Notes: a model not told the origin generated them from the letters alone. 64,000 bases of DNA from Rhodospirillales bacterium (GCA_016712595.1 JADJQT010000002.1:1054001-1118000); one strand, 5' to 3'; shown: positions 1 through 12,177, numbered from the stretch's first letter. Numbers and translations: made by a program.

Positions 1-20
1 TTTCCCACTGGCCAATGAGG

Positions 21-26
21 TATAAT
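21..26 (+). promoter_or_regulatory. Candidate -10 promoter element
   Basis: A perfect TATAAT lies about 100 bases before the first gene. Its -35 partner would fall at the very edge of the window and cannot be checked. An 8-base inverted repeat (GCCAATGA at 11-18, TCATTGGC at 73-80) flanks the presumed transcription start. Housekeeping promoters in alphaproteobacteria are often less A/T-rich than this, so the call is tentative. Confidence 0.3.
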
Positions 27-122
27 CGCGGCGCGGTTCAACACCGACGCTGCCTTCAACAAAGACGCGCCATCATTGGCGGGAAATGGGATGTGATGGC
101 TGACCCGGAAAGGAGGCGGACA

Positions 123-566
123 ATGCGCAAGCCGATCATGGCGATGGTGCAGTTGCTGGCAAGCACGGGCGCCCCGTCCGCCGCTGATACCCCGCCTTAC
201 CCGATCCGGCTGCGGACCGGGGGCAACGAGGGGCAATGGAGCGAGATGGCGTTCTTTATCAAGACGTTCAACCGGCGCGACTTTTACAGAGGCGGCGACG
301 GCGATCAGTATGATCCGGGCGATCTCAACAAGGTATTTTACTGGATCTACTCGGCAACCGGCGACTATTCGAGCTTCGATGCCAACGCCTATGTCGCCGA
401 CTGCATCGCTCGCACCTATCAACGGGTGTTAACCAGCCGCGGCGCCAACGAGGCGGAGCTCAACGCCACCCCCGCCCGCGTGTGGAACGCCCCGATCCGC
501 CCGTTCGCCGCGGGCAGCGTGGCCACCATCGCCGGCCACTATCACTGCGAGCCGTTGTATCGGTAA
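123..566 (+). CDS. Hypothetical exported protein (147 aa)
   Basis: I do not recognise this protein. The frame is open from base 15, but the ATG at 123 is chosen because a strong Shine-Dalgarno AGGAGG lies a few bases upstream (about 110-117) and because this start gives a plausible signal peptide: MRKP, a short hydrophobic stretch, then an Ala-rich cleavage region near residue 20. The mature part is rich in aromatic and charged residues (WSEMAFFIKTF, YDPGDLNKVFYWIY) and has only two cysteines, near residues 91 and 143, which might pair outside the cytoplasm. No membrane segment follows the signal. It stands alone on the plus strand, facing the HNH-like gene. The gene is likely real; its function is unknown. 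Confidence 0.6.
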   Translation: MRKPIMAMVQLLASTGAPSAADTPPYPIRLRTGGNEGQWSEMAFFIKTFNRRDFYRGGDGDQYDPGDLNKVFYWIYSATGDYSSFDANAYVADCIARTYQRVLTSRGANEAELNATPARVWNAPIRPFAAGSVATIAGHYHCEPLYR

Positions 567-1394
567 GCCCGCGGCGATGTGCGGTCGGGGTTGGACCCCC
601 CACCACTACCGCCAAACAAAGGGATCGACGGTCGGAGTGCCCGGAGCCGGTGGAATTCGCTCCGCTCATTCCAGCCTACGGGTCATGTGGAATCAATAAT
701 GTGGGAGGGTGCACGATTGCAAAAAAATGCAACTTATGGTGAAAAGTTATCCACCAAAATGAAGTATTTTCATCTTCATTAGTCGTTACGTATCTGTAAC
801 GAAATTGGCCGCATCGCAAACCCTTAAGCGGCACGTCTACCAATATCTGTATAATATCTCTTATCGTATCGTCTTTCCAAACTGCAGATTTAAGCCAATC
901 TGCAAAGAAAATATCTACGACATATCTGTTAGATGTTGATAAACATTCTTTCCACACGAGCGCCCTGACAATTCTACTCATTGTCGCTTTTAGTCTAAGC
1001 GGCTCGATTCGTATCGCCCATGTCTCTCCAAGGTACACTCCCCCATCTGACGTCACGGGAAGTTTTCGCAAGCCTCTCAATACTTTTTTCTTGAAGGCTA
1101 CCTTTTCTGGCCGTCGAAAATTGCGAACAGTCTTCTGGAAGAGGATCTGTCCTGCATGTGTCTCACGGCCGTTAGAAAGCACGGACAACACAAAGAAAAA
1201 ATATTCATCATCAAGCTGAAAACCGCTATTGCACCGACAACAACTCGGTACAGTGATTAAGTCACTTGGCCTTGGCGATGGAAACAGGCACTTTGGTGGA
1301 ACGTGATCCATAGTAAGCTGTGTGTTTGTGCCGCAATAGGTGCATCTCTTCTTAACATTGCCGAGCAGGTCCACCCGTGATGCCGAAGTATCCT

Positions 1395-5165
<3,771 letters not shown>

Positions 5166-5540
5166 CTACAAGAGCCTCCGTTCTGCGTGGGCGTTCCAGC
5201 CGGGGACTGCGGCGGAGAGCGGCGGAGGGGTAATCCGCGCGTACCGCACTGTCCCCGAAAGGGAGCGAAGCCATTTTGACGGTGCGGCCTCGAGACGCTA
5301 GATGACGTGGTCGCAACCGCAGCAGCCACTATATTCAGGGGGTCTCGGAGACGCAACAAGATGTGTGACCCGGATGGCCCAATCCGAACCATATCTGGCG
5401 ATGGAAGGACGGATGATGGCGCCGCCGTCGCGCCGGCCCCGCGCATGCGCCAGCGGGGCTGGACGCGCGCCGTCGCCGATGCCATAGTGCCGCCGCTTCC
5501 TGCGCAGCCACGCGCGTCTCTTGGTCTTTTTGCGAAAATA
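5166..5540. other. Divergent intergenic region nrdJ / ndufA12
   Basis: No convincing gene is seen here. The frame of ndufA12 is open back to a GTG at 5307, but the family normally begins with the short MSTIGT-like segment at 5541, so the extension is judged non-coding. The region must hold the divergent promoters. Two weak A/T-rich elements (5324-5339 and 5351-5366) resemble NrdR boxes, but their 27-base spacing does not fit the usual three-turn arrangement. No cobalamin riboswitch core was recognised. Confidence 0.5.
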
Positions 5541-5906
5541 ATGTCGACGATCGGAACGCTGATCTACACATGGATGTTCGGAGAGCGCGTCGGTGACGAT
5601 GCGTTCGGCAACCGTTACTACCGTTCGCGCCGCCAGCGGCAGAAACTCTACGGACGCGAGCGCCGCTGGGTCGTGTTCAAGGGAATCGACGAAGCGAGCA
5701 AGGTGCCGCCGGAGTGGCACGCCTGGCTGCATCACATCAGCGCCGAGCCGCTCACCGAGCGTGCCGCGAACGCGCGCCCATGGCAGAAGCCGCACCTGCC
5801 GAATCTGACCGGCACGCCCTACGCCTACCGCCCCAAGGGGCATGAGTTGAGCGGCGGCGTGCGCGCCCGGGCGACGGGTGATTACGAGGCATGGACGCCG
5901 GATTGA
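5541..5906 (+). CDS. ndufA12: NADH:ubiquinone oxidoreductase subunit, NDUFA12 family
   Basis: A 121-residue accessory subunit of respiratory complex I, homologous to mitochondrial NDUFA12 (B17.2), acting at the cytoplasmic arm. Diagnostic segments are GNRYYRS near residue 26, RRWVVFKG, and PPEWHAWLHH; the C-terminal GTPYAYRP region is also typical. The start at 5541 is chosen by family length although the frame is open further upstream. The stop overlaps the start of the first MlaD gene by 16 bases, so it heads an operon ndufA12-mlaD-mlaD-methyltransferase-DUF2155. The core complex I genes are not in the window. Occurrence of this family is limited to alphaproteobacteria and mitochondria, which helps place the organism. 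Confidence 0.93.
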   Translation: MSTIGTLIYTWMFGERVGDDAFGNRYYRSRRQRQKLYGRERRWVVFKGIDEASKVPPEWHAWLHHISAEPLTERAANARPWQKPHLPNLTGTPYAYRPKGHELSGGVRARATGDYEAWTPD

Positions 5907-6427
5907 CGCTCACGGTGAGCAGCGCGGAGAACGTCGAGCGGATCGGTCAGGTCGAGGCGCGGGAAATCCTCGTCGGGCTTGCGGCGGCCGGAGTGTTCGC
6001 CGCCATTGTCGTACTGTCCTACCTGGGTGCGCTCGGCGACGTGTCCGGCGGCGCGGACAGCTATCGTATCTTCGCCCCGTTCAATCGCATCGATGGCCTG
6101 CACGTCGGCGACGAGGTGGAACTCGCCGGAATTCCGGTGGGGCAGGTCGACAGCCTTGAACTGGACAGCGACTTCCGGGCGCGGGTGGCGTTGCGCATCG
6201 ACGACGACGTGCGCGTTCCCACCGATACTTCGGTGGCGATTCACACCGATGGACTATTCGGCCGCAAATTCGTCGTGCTCGAGCCGGGAGGGTCCGAGGA
6301 CATGGTCTCCGAGGGCGGTGTGCTGATCTTCACCCAGGATTCGCTGATCGTAAGTGAGCTTCTCGATTTGATCATCGCCGAGGGTCGGGCGCGCGCCAGG
6401 GCCGCCGGCGAAGAGGACCCGCACTGA
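5891..6427 (+). CDS. MlaD/MCE-family lipid-transport protein, first of two paralogues
   Basis: One N-terminal transmembrane helix (about residues 24-46, ILVGLAAAGVFAAIVVLSYL) anchors a periplasmic MCE domain. The MCE signature is DGLHVGDEVELAGIPVGQV, followed by a DGLFGRKFVVLEPGG segment. MlaD proteins form hexameric rings that carry phospholipids between membranes, driven by the MlaFE ABC transporter. This copy has 178 residues, longer than the next one, with a longer cytoplasmic N-terminus and an acidic C-terminal tail. It overlaps ndufA12 at its start and the second mlaD at its stop (TGATG). No mlaE, mlaF or mlaC is nearby. It is less similar to classical MlaD than the second copy. Confidence 0.85.
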   Translation: MDAGLTLTVSSAENVERIGQVEAREILVGLAAAGVFAAIVVLSYLGALGDVSGGADSYRIFAPFNRIDGLHVGDEVELAGIPVGQVDSLELDSDFRARVALRIDDDVRVPTDTSVAIHTDGLFGRKFVVLEPGGSEDMVSEGGVLIFTQDSLIVSELLDLIIAEGRARARAAGEEDPH

Positions 6428-6888
6428 TGCGCCGAAACGTCCTTGAAACCGTCATGGGCGCGGTCGTGCTGCTGGTCGCCGCCGTCTTCGTCTCGTTCGC
6501 CTATGAAATGACCCAGGCGCGCTCGACGCCGGGCTATACGCTCAACGCCACCTTCGGCAAGGTCGGCGGCCTCGCCGTCGGCAGCGACGTGCGGATCAGC
6601 GGCATCAAGGTGGGGACGGTGTCGGATCGGCGGCTGGACCCGCACACCTACGATGCGGTCGTAACCGTGAAGATCGACGAGCAGATCAAGCTGCCCGAGG
6701 ATACCGTCGCCGCGATCGCCAGCGAGGGTCCCCTTGGCGGGCGCTATCTGCGGCTGCTGCCGGGGACCTCGACCCAGACCATTCCACCCGGCGGGTCGAT
6801 CAAGGAGACGCGCGGCTTCCGCTCGCTGGAGGACCAGGTTGGCGAGATCATCTTCCTCGCCACCGGCAAGTCCGAGCAGCCGAAATAA
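6427..6888 (+). CDS. mlaD: Outer membrane lipid asymmetry protein MlaD
   Basis: A 153-residue MlaD: one transmembrane helix (residues about 8-27), then an MCE domain with GGLAVGSDVRISGIKVGTV and EGPLGGRYLRLLPG, then a short tail ending in a helix (SLEDQVGEIIFLATG). This matches the usual size and layout of MlaD in alphaproteobacteria, where it follows ndufA12. It should form a periplasmic hexamer attached to an inner-membrane MlaFE complex for phospholipid transport. The ATG shares a base with the upstream stop, so the two MlaD paralogues are translated together and may form a mixed ring. The transporter genes must lie elsewhere. Confidence 0.92.
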   Translation: MRRNVLETVMGAVVLLVAAVFVSFAYEMTQARSTPGYTLNATFGKVGGLAVGSDVRISGIKVGTVSDRRLDPHTYDAVVTVKIDEQIKLPEDTVAAIASEGPLGGRYLRLLPGTSTQTIPPGGSIKETRGFRSLEDQVGEIIFLATGKSEQPK

Positions 6889-6895
6889 GCCGGCA

Positions 6896-7678
6896 ATGAC
6901 GAGCGCGCAGCAATGGGACCCGCAGGCGTACGCGCGCAATGCGTCCTTCGTGCCCGAGCTCGGATCCCCGCTGATCGATCTGCTGGCGGTACGACCAGGC
7001 GAGCGTGTTCTCGATCTCGGTTGCGGTGACGGCGCGCTGACGGAGCGCATCGCCGCCTCGGGTGTCCAAATCATCGGCGTTGATTCCAGCGCGGCGATGG
7101 TCGACGCGGCGCGCGCGCGCGGCCTCGATGCCCGCGTCGGCGATGGACGTTCGCTCGCCTTCGTCGCGGCGTTCGATGCGGTGTTCACCAACGCCGCGAT
7201 GCACTGGATGGGCGACCTCGACGCGGTTTGCCGCCGGGTGTTCCGCGCGCTCGCGCCGGGCGGCCGCTTCATCGGCGAGTTCGGTGCCGCGGGCAACGTT
7301 GCCAGCGTCGTCGCTGCGCTGGATGATGTCTTGCAGCGGCAGGGCGTTGATCTGACCGCGCTCAATCCGTGGGTCTTTCCCACCGAGGCGGAGTTCCGTG
7401 CCATCCTGCAAACTGCGGGGTTTGAAATCGATTTCGTGAAGGCTTTTCCCCGCCCGACACCGTTGCCGGGGGATATCGGTGACTGGCTGCACACGTTCGC
7501 GGGCATCTTTCTCGGCGCGGTCGCGCCCGACGCGCGCGCATCGGTCATCGATGCCGTCCGCGATTGCCTCGCGCCCAGCGCTCGATCCGACGACGGCACC
7601 TGGACGATCGATTACGTCCGCCTGCGATTTCGCGCCTTTCGGGCGGCGGGGGTGGACACAAGGAATGGGGCAGGGTGA
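6896..7678 (+). CDS. Class I SAM-dependent methyltransferase
   Basis: A 260-residue methyltransferase. Motif I, VLDLGCGDGALTERIAASG, lies near residues 40-58, followed by the acidic GVDSSAAMVDAARARG (motif II) that holds the adenosine ribose, and VFTNAAMHWM as the post-motif III segment. The sequence resembles the UbiE/trans-aconitate methyltransferase-like group, but the substrate cannot be read from sequence. The ATG at 6896 follows the mlaD stop by 7 bases, and its TGA overlaps the next ATG by one base, so it is fully embedded in the operon between mlaD and the DUF2155 gene. Confidence 0.88.
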   Translation: MTSAQQWDPQAYARNASFVPELGSPLIDLLAVRPGERVLDLGCGDGALTERIAASGVQIIGVDSSAAMVDAARARGLDARVGDGRSLAFVAAFDAVFTNAAMHWMGDLDAVCRRVFRALAPGGRFIGEFGAAGNVASVVAALDDVLQRQGVDLTALNPWVFPTEAEFRAILQTAGFEIDFVKAFPRPTPLPGDIGDWLHTFAGIFLGAVAPDARASVIDAVRDCLAPSARSDDGTWTIDYVRLRFRAFRAAGVDTRNGAG

Positions 7679-8085
7679 TGCGAAGAGTGCTGCTCGCGGC
7701 TCTCTCGCCGTTGCTGGCGATCGCGGCCGTCGCTCGCGCCGATCCTTATCCGGTCGCGGTCCTGCGGGCGCTCGACAAGGTGACCGCGCGGGTGACGACG
7801 CTGCGGGCGCCGGTGGGCACGCCGGTTCACTTCGGTGCGCTCGAGATAACCACGGAAGTGTGCGACAAACGGCCGCCGGAAGAGCCGCCGGAGGCGGCCG
7901 CGTTCCTCAAGATCATCGAGACTCGCGCCGAGCAGCCGGCGGTCGAGGTCTTTCACGGCTGGATGTTCGCCTCGAGCCCCGGCGTCTCGGCACTGCAGCA
8001 TCCAGTCTACGATATCTGGGTGCTGGACTGCGAGAACAGTGCCGAGAATACCGAGTCCAGCGCCTCCGGCGGCGGATCGCCGTAA
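7678..8085 (+). CDS. DUF2155-family secreted protein
   Basis: A 135-residue protein with a clean signal peptide (MRRVLLAALSPLLAIAAVARA, cleavage near residue 21). The mature part has the features of DUF2155: KVTARVTTLRAPVG, the ITTEVCDKRPPEE segment, and FHGWMFASSPGVSALQHPVYDIWVLDC at the end of the conserved core; two cysteines may form a disulfide. The family is periplasmic, of unknown function, and usually sits next to aat-accC-accB as here. The ATG overlaps the methyltransferase stop. The last 79 bases overlap the 3' end of the convergent aat gene; the overlapping tail of about 25 residues is low-complexity and probably unimportant. Confidence 0.85.
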   Translation: MRRVLLAALSPLLAIAAVARADPYPVAVLRALDKVTARVTTLRAPVGTPVHFGALEITTEVCDKRPPEEPPEAAAFLKIIETRAEQPAVEVFHGWMFASSPGVSALQHPVYDIWVLDCENSAENTESSASGGGSP

Positions 8086-8696
8086 AAGCAGGCGCGGCGG
8101 CGCAGGGCCTCGTCAAGGACCTGAAGGTAGGTAGGCGCCGGAATCTCGACTGCGCCGAACTGTTTGAGATGATCGGTGATGAACTGGATGTCGAGCAGGG
8201 TGAATCTGCCGAGTTGCAGACGCGCGACAAGGTGGACGAGCGCCACCTTGCTGGCATCGGTCGCGTGCGAGAACATGCTCTCGCCGAAAAACGCCCCGCC
8301 CAGCGCCAGTCCATAAAGGCCGCCGACGAGGCGGCCATCCAGCCAGGTTTCGACGCTGTGGGCGTGCCCCAGCCGGTGCAGCTCACAGAACACGCGGTTG
8401 ATCTCGGTATTGATCCACGTCTCCGGGTGACCCTCGCGCGGCGCGGCGCAGGCCGCGATCACCTCGGCGAAGGCCGTATTGCAGCGAACGGTGAAACGCT
8501 CCGAGCGCAGAATCCGGCGCAGCCTTCGGGCGATGTGGAACGATCCTAAAGGCAGGACTCCACGCATCGCCGGCGCGACCCAGTGCACAGTCGGATCGCC
8601 CCGGTGGCTGGCCATCGGAAAGATGCCGATCGAATACGCGCGTAGCACCGTTTCCGGTGTCAGCCGTTCGGCATCGGAAAGTCGTCTAATCGTCAC
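8007..8696 (-). CDS. aat: Leucyl/phenylalanyl-tRNA--protein transferase
   Basis: Aat transfers Leu or Phe from tRNA to N-terminal Arg/Lys of proteins, marking them for the ClpS/ClpAP N-degron pathway in the cytoplasm. Diagnostic motifs: YSIGIFPM near the N-terminus, WVAPAMRGVLPL, the SVETWLDGRLVGGLYGLALGGAFFGESMFS core (quoted in part), and LLDIQFITDHLKQFG. The GTG at 8696 is chosen because it gives 229 residues, the family's usual size, and an 11-base overlap with the accC stop; a longer frame to 8792 has no family-like sequence. It is the last gene of the aroQ-accB-accC-aat operon and runs tail-to-tail over the DUF2155 gene. Confidence 0.93.
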   Translation of the reverse strand: MTIRRLSDAERLTPETVLRAYSIGIFPMASHRGDPTVHWVAPAMRGVLPLGSFHIARRLRRILRSERFTVRCNTAFAEVIAACAAPREGHPETWINTEINRVFCELHRLGHAHSVETWLDGRLVGGLYGLALGGAFFGESMFSHATDASKVALVHLVARLQLGRFTLLDIQFITDHLKQFGAVEIPAPTYLQVLDEALRRRACFYGDPPPEALDSVFSALFSQSSTQIS

Positions 8697-10029
8697 CTCG
8701 CACGAAGCGCTCCAGCCAGTGAATCGTATAGTCGCCAGCGATGAAGCGTGGCGCCTGGACGAGAGTCTGGTGCAACGGAAGAGTCGTCTCAATACCGGTA
8801 ATCACATATTCATCGAGTGCCCGGCGCAGGCGGCTGAGGCAGATGGCACGGTCCGGTCCGTGGACGATCAGCTTGGAGATCATGCTGTCGTAATAGGGCG
8901 GGACGGAATAGCCGGAATAGAGCGCCGAATCGACGCGCACGCCGAGGCCCCCCGGCGGATGGTAGTCGGCAATGCGGCCGGGGCACGGCGCGAATGTCCG
9001 CGGGTTCTCGGCGTTGATCCGGCATTCGATCGCATGTCCGGAAAAGCGGATGTCTTCCTGGGCAAAGCCAAGCGGCAACCCCGCGGCCACGCGCAGCATC
9101 TCGCGGACGAGGTCGATTTCGCAGACCATCTCGGTGACCGGGTGCTCGACCTGCAGTCGGGTATTCATCTCGATGAAGTAGAACGCGCCGTCCTCGTAGA
9201 GGAATTCAAAGGTGCCGACGCTGCGATAGCCGATTCGTGCCGCCGCCGCCGCCGCGATCGCGCCGATGCGGGCGCGCGCTTCGGCATTGAGCGCCGGCGA
9301 CGGGGACTCCTCGAGCACCTTCTGGTGGCGGCGCTGCAATGAACAGTCGCGCTCGCCGAGGTGAACGACGGCGCCGTGCCGGTCGGCGAGGATCTGGACC
9401 TCAATGTGTCGCGGCTGGACGAGGTACTTTTCAAGATAGACGTTGCCGTTGCCGAACGCCGCCTTGGCTTCAGCGCTTGCCATCGCCAGTGCCGAGGCCA
9501 GGTCCTCCGGCGCATTGACCACCTTCATGCCACGGCCGCCTCCCCCCGCGGTCGCTTTGACCAGCACCGGATACCCGACCTCCGTGGCGGTGGCCCGCGC
9601 CTGCTCTTCGCTGGTGATCGGGCCATCGGAACCCGGCACCACGGGGATGCCGGCCTCGCGGCACAACCGCTTTGCCGCGACCTTGTCGCCCATCAGCCGG
9701 ATGTGGTCGGGCGAGGGGCCGATGAAGGCGATGCCGTGCTCTTCGACCATCGCGGCGAAGTCGGCGTTCTCGGACAGGAATCCGTAACCGGGATGGATCG
9801 CCTCGGCATTGCTGATCGCCGCGGCGGTGAGGATTGCGACCGGGTTCAGGTAGCTCTCCGGCGCCGGCGGCGGGCCGATGCAGATCGATTCGTCGGCGAG
9901 GCGAACATGCATCGCGTGCGCGTCAGCAGTCGAATGCACGGCGACCGAGCGGATTCCCATTTCGCGACAGGCGCGTTGGATGCGCAGCGCGATCTCGCCA
10001 CGATTGGCGATGAGGATCTTCTTGAACAC
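8686..10029 (-). CDS. accC: Acetyl-CoA carboxylase, biotin carboxylase subunit
   Basis: AccC carboxylates biotin on AccB using ATP and bicarbonate, the first half of malonyl-CoA formation for fatty acid synthesis. The 447 residues start with the KKILIANRGEIALRI signature, contain the ATP-grasp Gly-rich loop (TAGGGGRGMKVV, about residue 163), the metal-binding FIEMNTRLQVEHPVTE segment and RINAENP. It lies 6 bases after accB on the same strand and overlaps aat by 11 bases. Carboxyltransferase genes accA and accD are not in this window, as is usual. Confidence 0.98.
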   Translation of the reverse strand: MFKKILIANRGEIALRIQRACREMGIRSVAVHSTADAHAMHVRLADESICIGPPPAPESYLNPVAILTAAAISNAEAIHPGYGFLSENADFAAMVEEHGIAFIGPSPDHIRLMGDKVAAKRLCREAGIPVVPGSDGPITSEEQARATATEVGYPVLVKATAGGGGRGMKVVNAPEDLASALAMASAEAKAAFGNGNVYLEKYLVQPRHIEVQILADRHGAVVHLGERDCSLQRRHQKVLEESPSPALNAEARARIGAIAAAAAARIGYRSVGTFEFLYEDGAFYFIEMNTRLQVEHPVTEMVCEIDLVREMLRVAAGLPLGFAQEDIRFSGHAIECRINAENPRTFAPCPGRIADYHPPGGLGVRVDSALYSGYSVPPYYDSMISKLIVHGPDRAICLSRLRRALDEYVITGIETTLPLHQTLVQAPRFIAGDYTIHWLERFVRGDD

Positions 10030-10035
10030 GGGAGG

Positions 10036-10524
10036 TCAGACGATGAGCAGCAGGGGCTCGCCGTACTCGACGGGCATGCCGCTGGTCACGAAGATGCGCT
10101 CGATGCGTCCGCTGCGATGGGCCTTGATCGGGTTAAACACCTTCATCGCCTCGATCAGTAGCACGGTATCGCCGACGGCGACGACATCGCCGACCTTGAT
10201 GAACGGCGGTGCCGCCGGGTCTGCTGCGGTATAAACGACGCCGACCATCGGCGATGCGAGAATCCCGGGATGGTCAGCCAGCGAATCGCCCTCGCGCGGC
10301 GCGGCGGCGTCCCCGGCGGGCGCGGACGGAGCGGGCGCAACAGACGGAGCGGCGGAGGGAACCGCGACCGTCGTCGCCATCACCGGCGCGGGCGCCTTGA
10401 CCACGCGCACGCGCCAGCCGCCGGTGTCGTATTCGATCTCGGTCAGCCCGGCATCGACGAGAACGCCCGCCAATTGGCGAACGACTTCAATCTCGGGACC
10501 GAACGACTTTTTCTCATGCGTCAT
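10036..10524 (-). CDS. accB: Acetyl-CoA carboxylase, biotin carboxyl carrier protein
   Basis: A 162-residue BCCP. The N-terminal helix-forming segment is followed by a Pro/Ala-rich flexible linker (about residues 47-75) and a C-terminal biotinyl domain with the biotin-accepting Lys128 in EAMKV. SPMVGVVYTAADP and GDTVLLIEAMK are typical. It carries the biotin between AccC and the carboxyltransferase. The spacing of 17 bases from aroQ and 6 bases to accC indicates one transcript. No strong ribosome site precedes the ATG at 10524, so translation may depend on coupling to aroQ. Confidence 0.97.
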   Translation of the reverse strand: MTHEKKSFGPEIEVVRQLAGVLVDAGLTEIEYDTGGWRVRVVKAPAPVMATTVAVPSAAPSVAPAPSAPAGDAAAPREGDSLADHPGILASPMVGVVYTAADPAAPPFIKVGDVVAVGDTVLLIEAMKVFNPIKAHRSGRIERIFVTSGMPVEYGEPLLLIV

Positions 10525-10541
10525 GGAGGTGTCCGATGACT

Positions 10542-10994
10542 TCAGTTGAGGGGGCGCTCGTCGATCAGGCGCGCCGCAGCATCGAGGGCCATCTCATAGC
10601 CGAAGCCGCCGAAGCCGCAAACAACGCCGTTGACGACGTCCGAGACGAACGAGTGATGGCGGAAGCTTTCCCGCTTGAAGATGTTGGAGAGGTGGACCTC
10701 GATTACCGGAATCGAAACGGCCGCGAGGGCGTCGTGTATGGCGATCGAGGTATGCGTATAGGCGGCGGCATTGATGATCAGCGCCGCGGCGGTACCGCGC
10801 GTGTGCTGGATCCAGTCGACGAGCTGGCCCTCATGGTTGCTCTGGCGGAAGTCGAGCTCAAGCCCCAGCGATGCCGCCCGGCGGCGGCACGACGCCTCGA
10901 CGTCGGCCAGCGTCGCCGCGCCGTAGATTGCCGGCTCGCGGGTTCCCAGAAGGTTGAGATTGGGACCGTTGAGGATGAGAACCTTGGGCAGCAT
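10542..10994 (-). CDS. aroQ: 3-dehydroquinate dehydratase, type II
   Basis: This enzyme removes water from 3-dehydroquinate in the shikimate pathway. The 150-residue length and motifs fit type II: ILNGPNLNLLGTREPAIYG with the catalytic Tyr, RQSNHEGQLVDWI, the LIINAAAYTHTSIAI active-site loop with the catalytic-region His, and IEVHLSNIFKRESFRHHS. It heads the aroQ-accB-accC-aat operon, a standard order in alphaproteobacteria. The start codon at 10994 is the one that gives the family N-terminus MLPKVLILNG. Confidence 0.97.
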   Translation of the reverse strand: MLPKVLILNGPNLNLLGTREPAIYGAATLADVEASCRRRAASLGLELDFRQSNHEGQLVDWIQHTRGTAAALIINAAAYTHTSIAIHDALAAVSIPVIEVHLSNIFKRESFRHHSFVSDVVNGVVCGFGGFGYEMALDAAARLIDERPLN

Positions 10995-11178
10995 CGATCT
11001 CGGCTCACTTGATCGCGCGCGACGACCACAGAGCGACCGCTCGCCCTCGACGCCACGTCAGTGGGTCATAGCACGACCACGGGCTTGTGTAACGCGACAG
11101 GTCGAATATGTTAACCGGCACGGGACGGCGCTTCGGCGTCACGTCTTTTGTGAACAGAGCACGGAGCGTCTGCTTGCC

Positions 11179-12177
11179 ATGCAGGTGACGGTAAACGGCG
11201 AAGCCAAGGTGATCAGCGCGCCGATGACAGTGGCGCAATTTCTCGCCGATTGTGGCCTTGACGCCCGCAAGGTGGCGGTCGAGCGTAATCTCGAAATCGT
11301 ACCCCGGTCAGGGTACGACGCGCAGGCCCTCGCCGAGGGGGACCGGATCGAGATCGTTCACTTCATCGGCGGCGGCGCGCCGGACACGGTGCTTCCCATC
11401 GTGGGAGACGACGATCCGCTCATCGTCGCCGGGCGGTCCTATTGCTCGCGGCTGCTGGTCGGGACCGGCAAATATAAGGACTTCGACGAGACCGCTCGCG
11501 CGATCGAGGCCTCCGGCGCGGAGATCGTCACGGTTGCCGTGCGCCGGGTGAACGTCACCGACCGCAGTCAGCCGATGCTGGTCGATTACGTCGATCCCAA
11601 ACGCTACACCTACCTGCCGAACACTGCGGGCTGCTACACCGCCGCCGACGCCGTGCGCACGCTGCGCCTCGCGCGTGAGGCGGGTGGCTGGGATCTCGTC
11701 AAGCTGGAGGTTCTAGGCGATCAGAAGACGCTGTTTCCCAACATGATCGAGACGTTGGCCGCGGCCGAGCTGTTGATCAGCGAAGGCTTCAAGGTGATGG
11801 TCTACTGCAGCGACGATCCAATCCTGGCCAAGCGTCTGGAGGATCTCGGCTGCGTTGCGATCATGCCGCTCGCCGCGCCCATCGGCTCCGGACTCGGCAT
11901 TCAGAACCCGGTGAACATTCGCCTGATCATCGAGCAGTCCTCGGTCCCCGTGCTCGTCGACGCCGGTGTCGGCACCGCCTCCGATGCGACGGTGGCAATG
12001 GAGCTTGGTTGCGACGGTGTGCTGATGAATACGGCGATCGCGGAGGCGAAGGATCCGCTGCGGATGGCGCGGGCGATGAAACTGGCGATCGAGGCCGGGC
12101 GCCTCGCCTATTGCGCCGGGCGGATGGCAAAGAAGCGCTACGCCGATCCCTCCTCACCGCTCGCTGGCCTGATCTGA
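11179..12177 (+). CDS. thiSG: Fused sulfur carrier ThiS and thiazole synthase ThiG
   Basis: Residues 1 to about 68 are ThiS-like (MQVTVNGEAK...DRIEIVHFIGGG) and residues about 80-332 are ThiG. Together they supply sulfur to, and build, the thiazole ring of thiamin from deoxyxylulose phosphate and dehydroglycine. ThiG features include the Schiff-base Lys in LVKLEVLGD, the phosphate-binding LVDAGVGTASDA loop and GVLMNTAIA. The ThiS Gly-Gly, normally the free C-terminus that becomes a thiocarboxylate, is internal here (GGGAPDT). Such fusions are known in alphaproteobacteria. The start at 11179 is the ThiS Met; the open frame before it is not conserved-looking. No thiamin-pyrophosphate riboswitch core was recognised in the 184 bases upstream. 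Confidence 0.93.
   Translation: MQVTVNGEAKVISAPMTVAQFLADCGLDARKVAVERNLEIVPRSGYDAQALAEGDRIEIVHFIGGGAPDTVLPIVGDDDPLIVAGRSYCSRLLVGTGKYKDFDETARAIEASGAEIVTVAVRRVNVTDRSQPMLVDYVDPKRYTYLPNTAGCYTAADAVRTLRLAREAGGWDLVKLEVLGDQKTLFPNMIETLAAAELLISEGFKVMVYCSDDPILAKRLEDLGCVAIMPLAAPIGSGLGIQNPVNIRLIIEQSSVPVLVDAGVGTASDATVAMELGCDGVLMNTAIAEAKDPLRMARAMKLAIEAGRLAYCAGRMAKKRYADPSSPLAGLI

Noticed and set aside
5324..5366. Two possible NrdR boxes upstream of nrdJ
   Set aside because: Only 10-11 of 16 positions match and the 27-base spacing is not the usual 31-32 bases; too weak to call.
5703..5719. TGGCACG-like sigma-54 promoter inside ndufA12
   Set aside because: The -12 element is one base out of register and the site is inside a coding region.
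10995..11178. Thiamin-pyrophosphate riboswitch before thiSG
   Set aside because: The CTGAGA and ACCTGA-type core elements could not be found in the 184-base leader.
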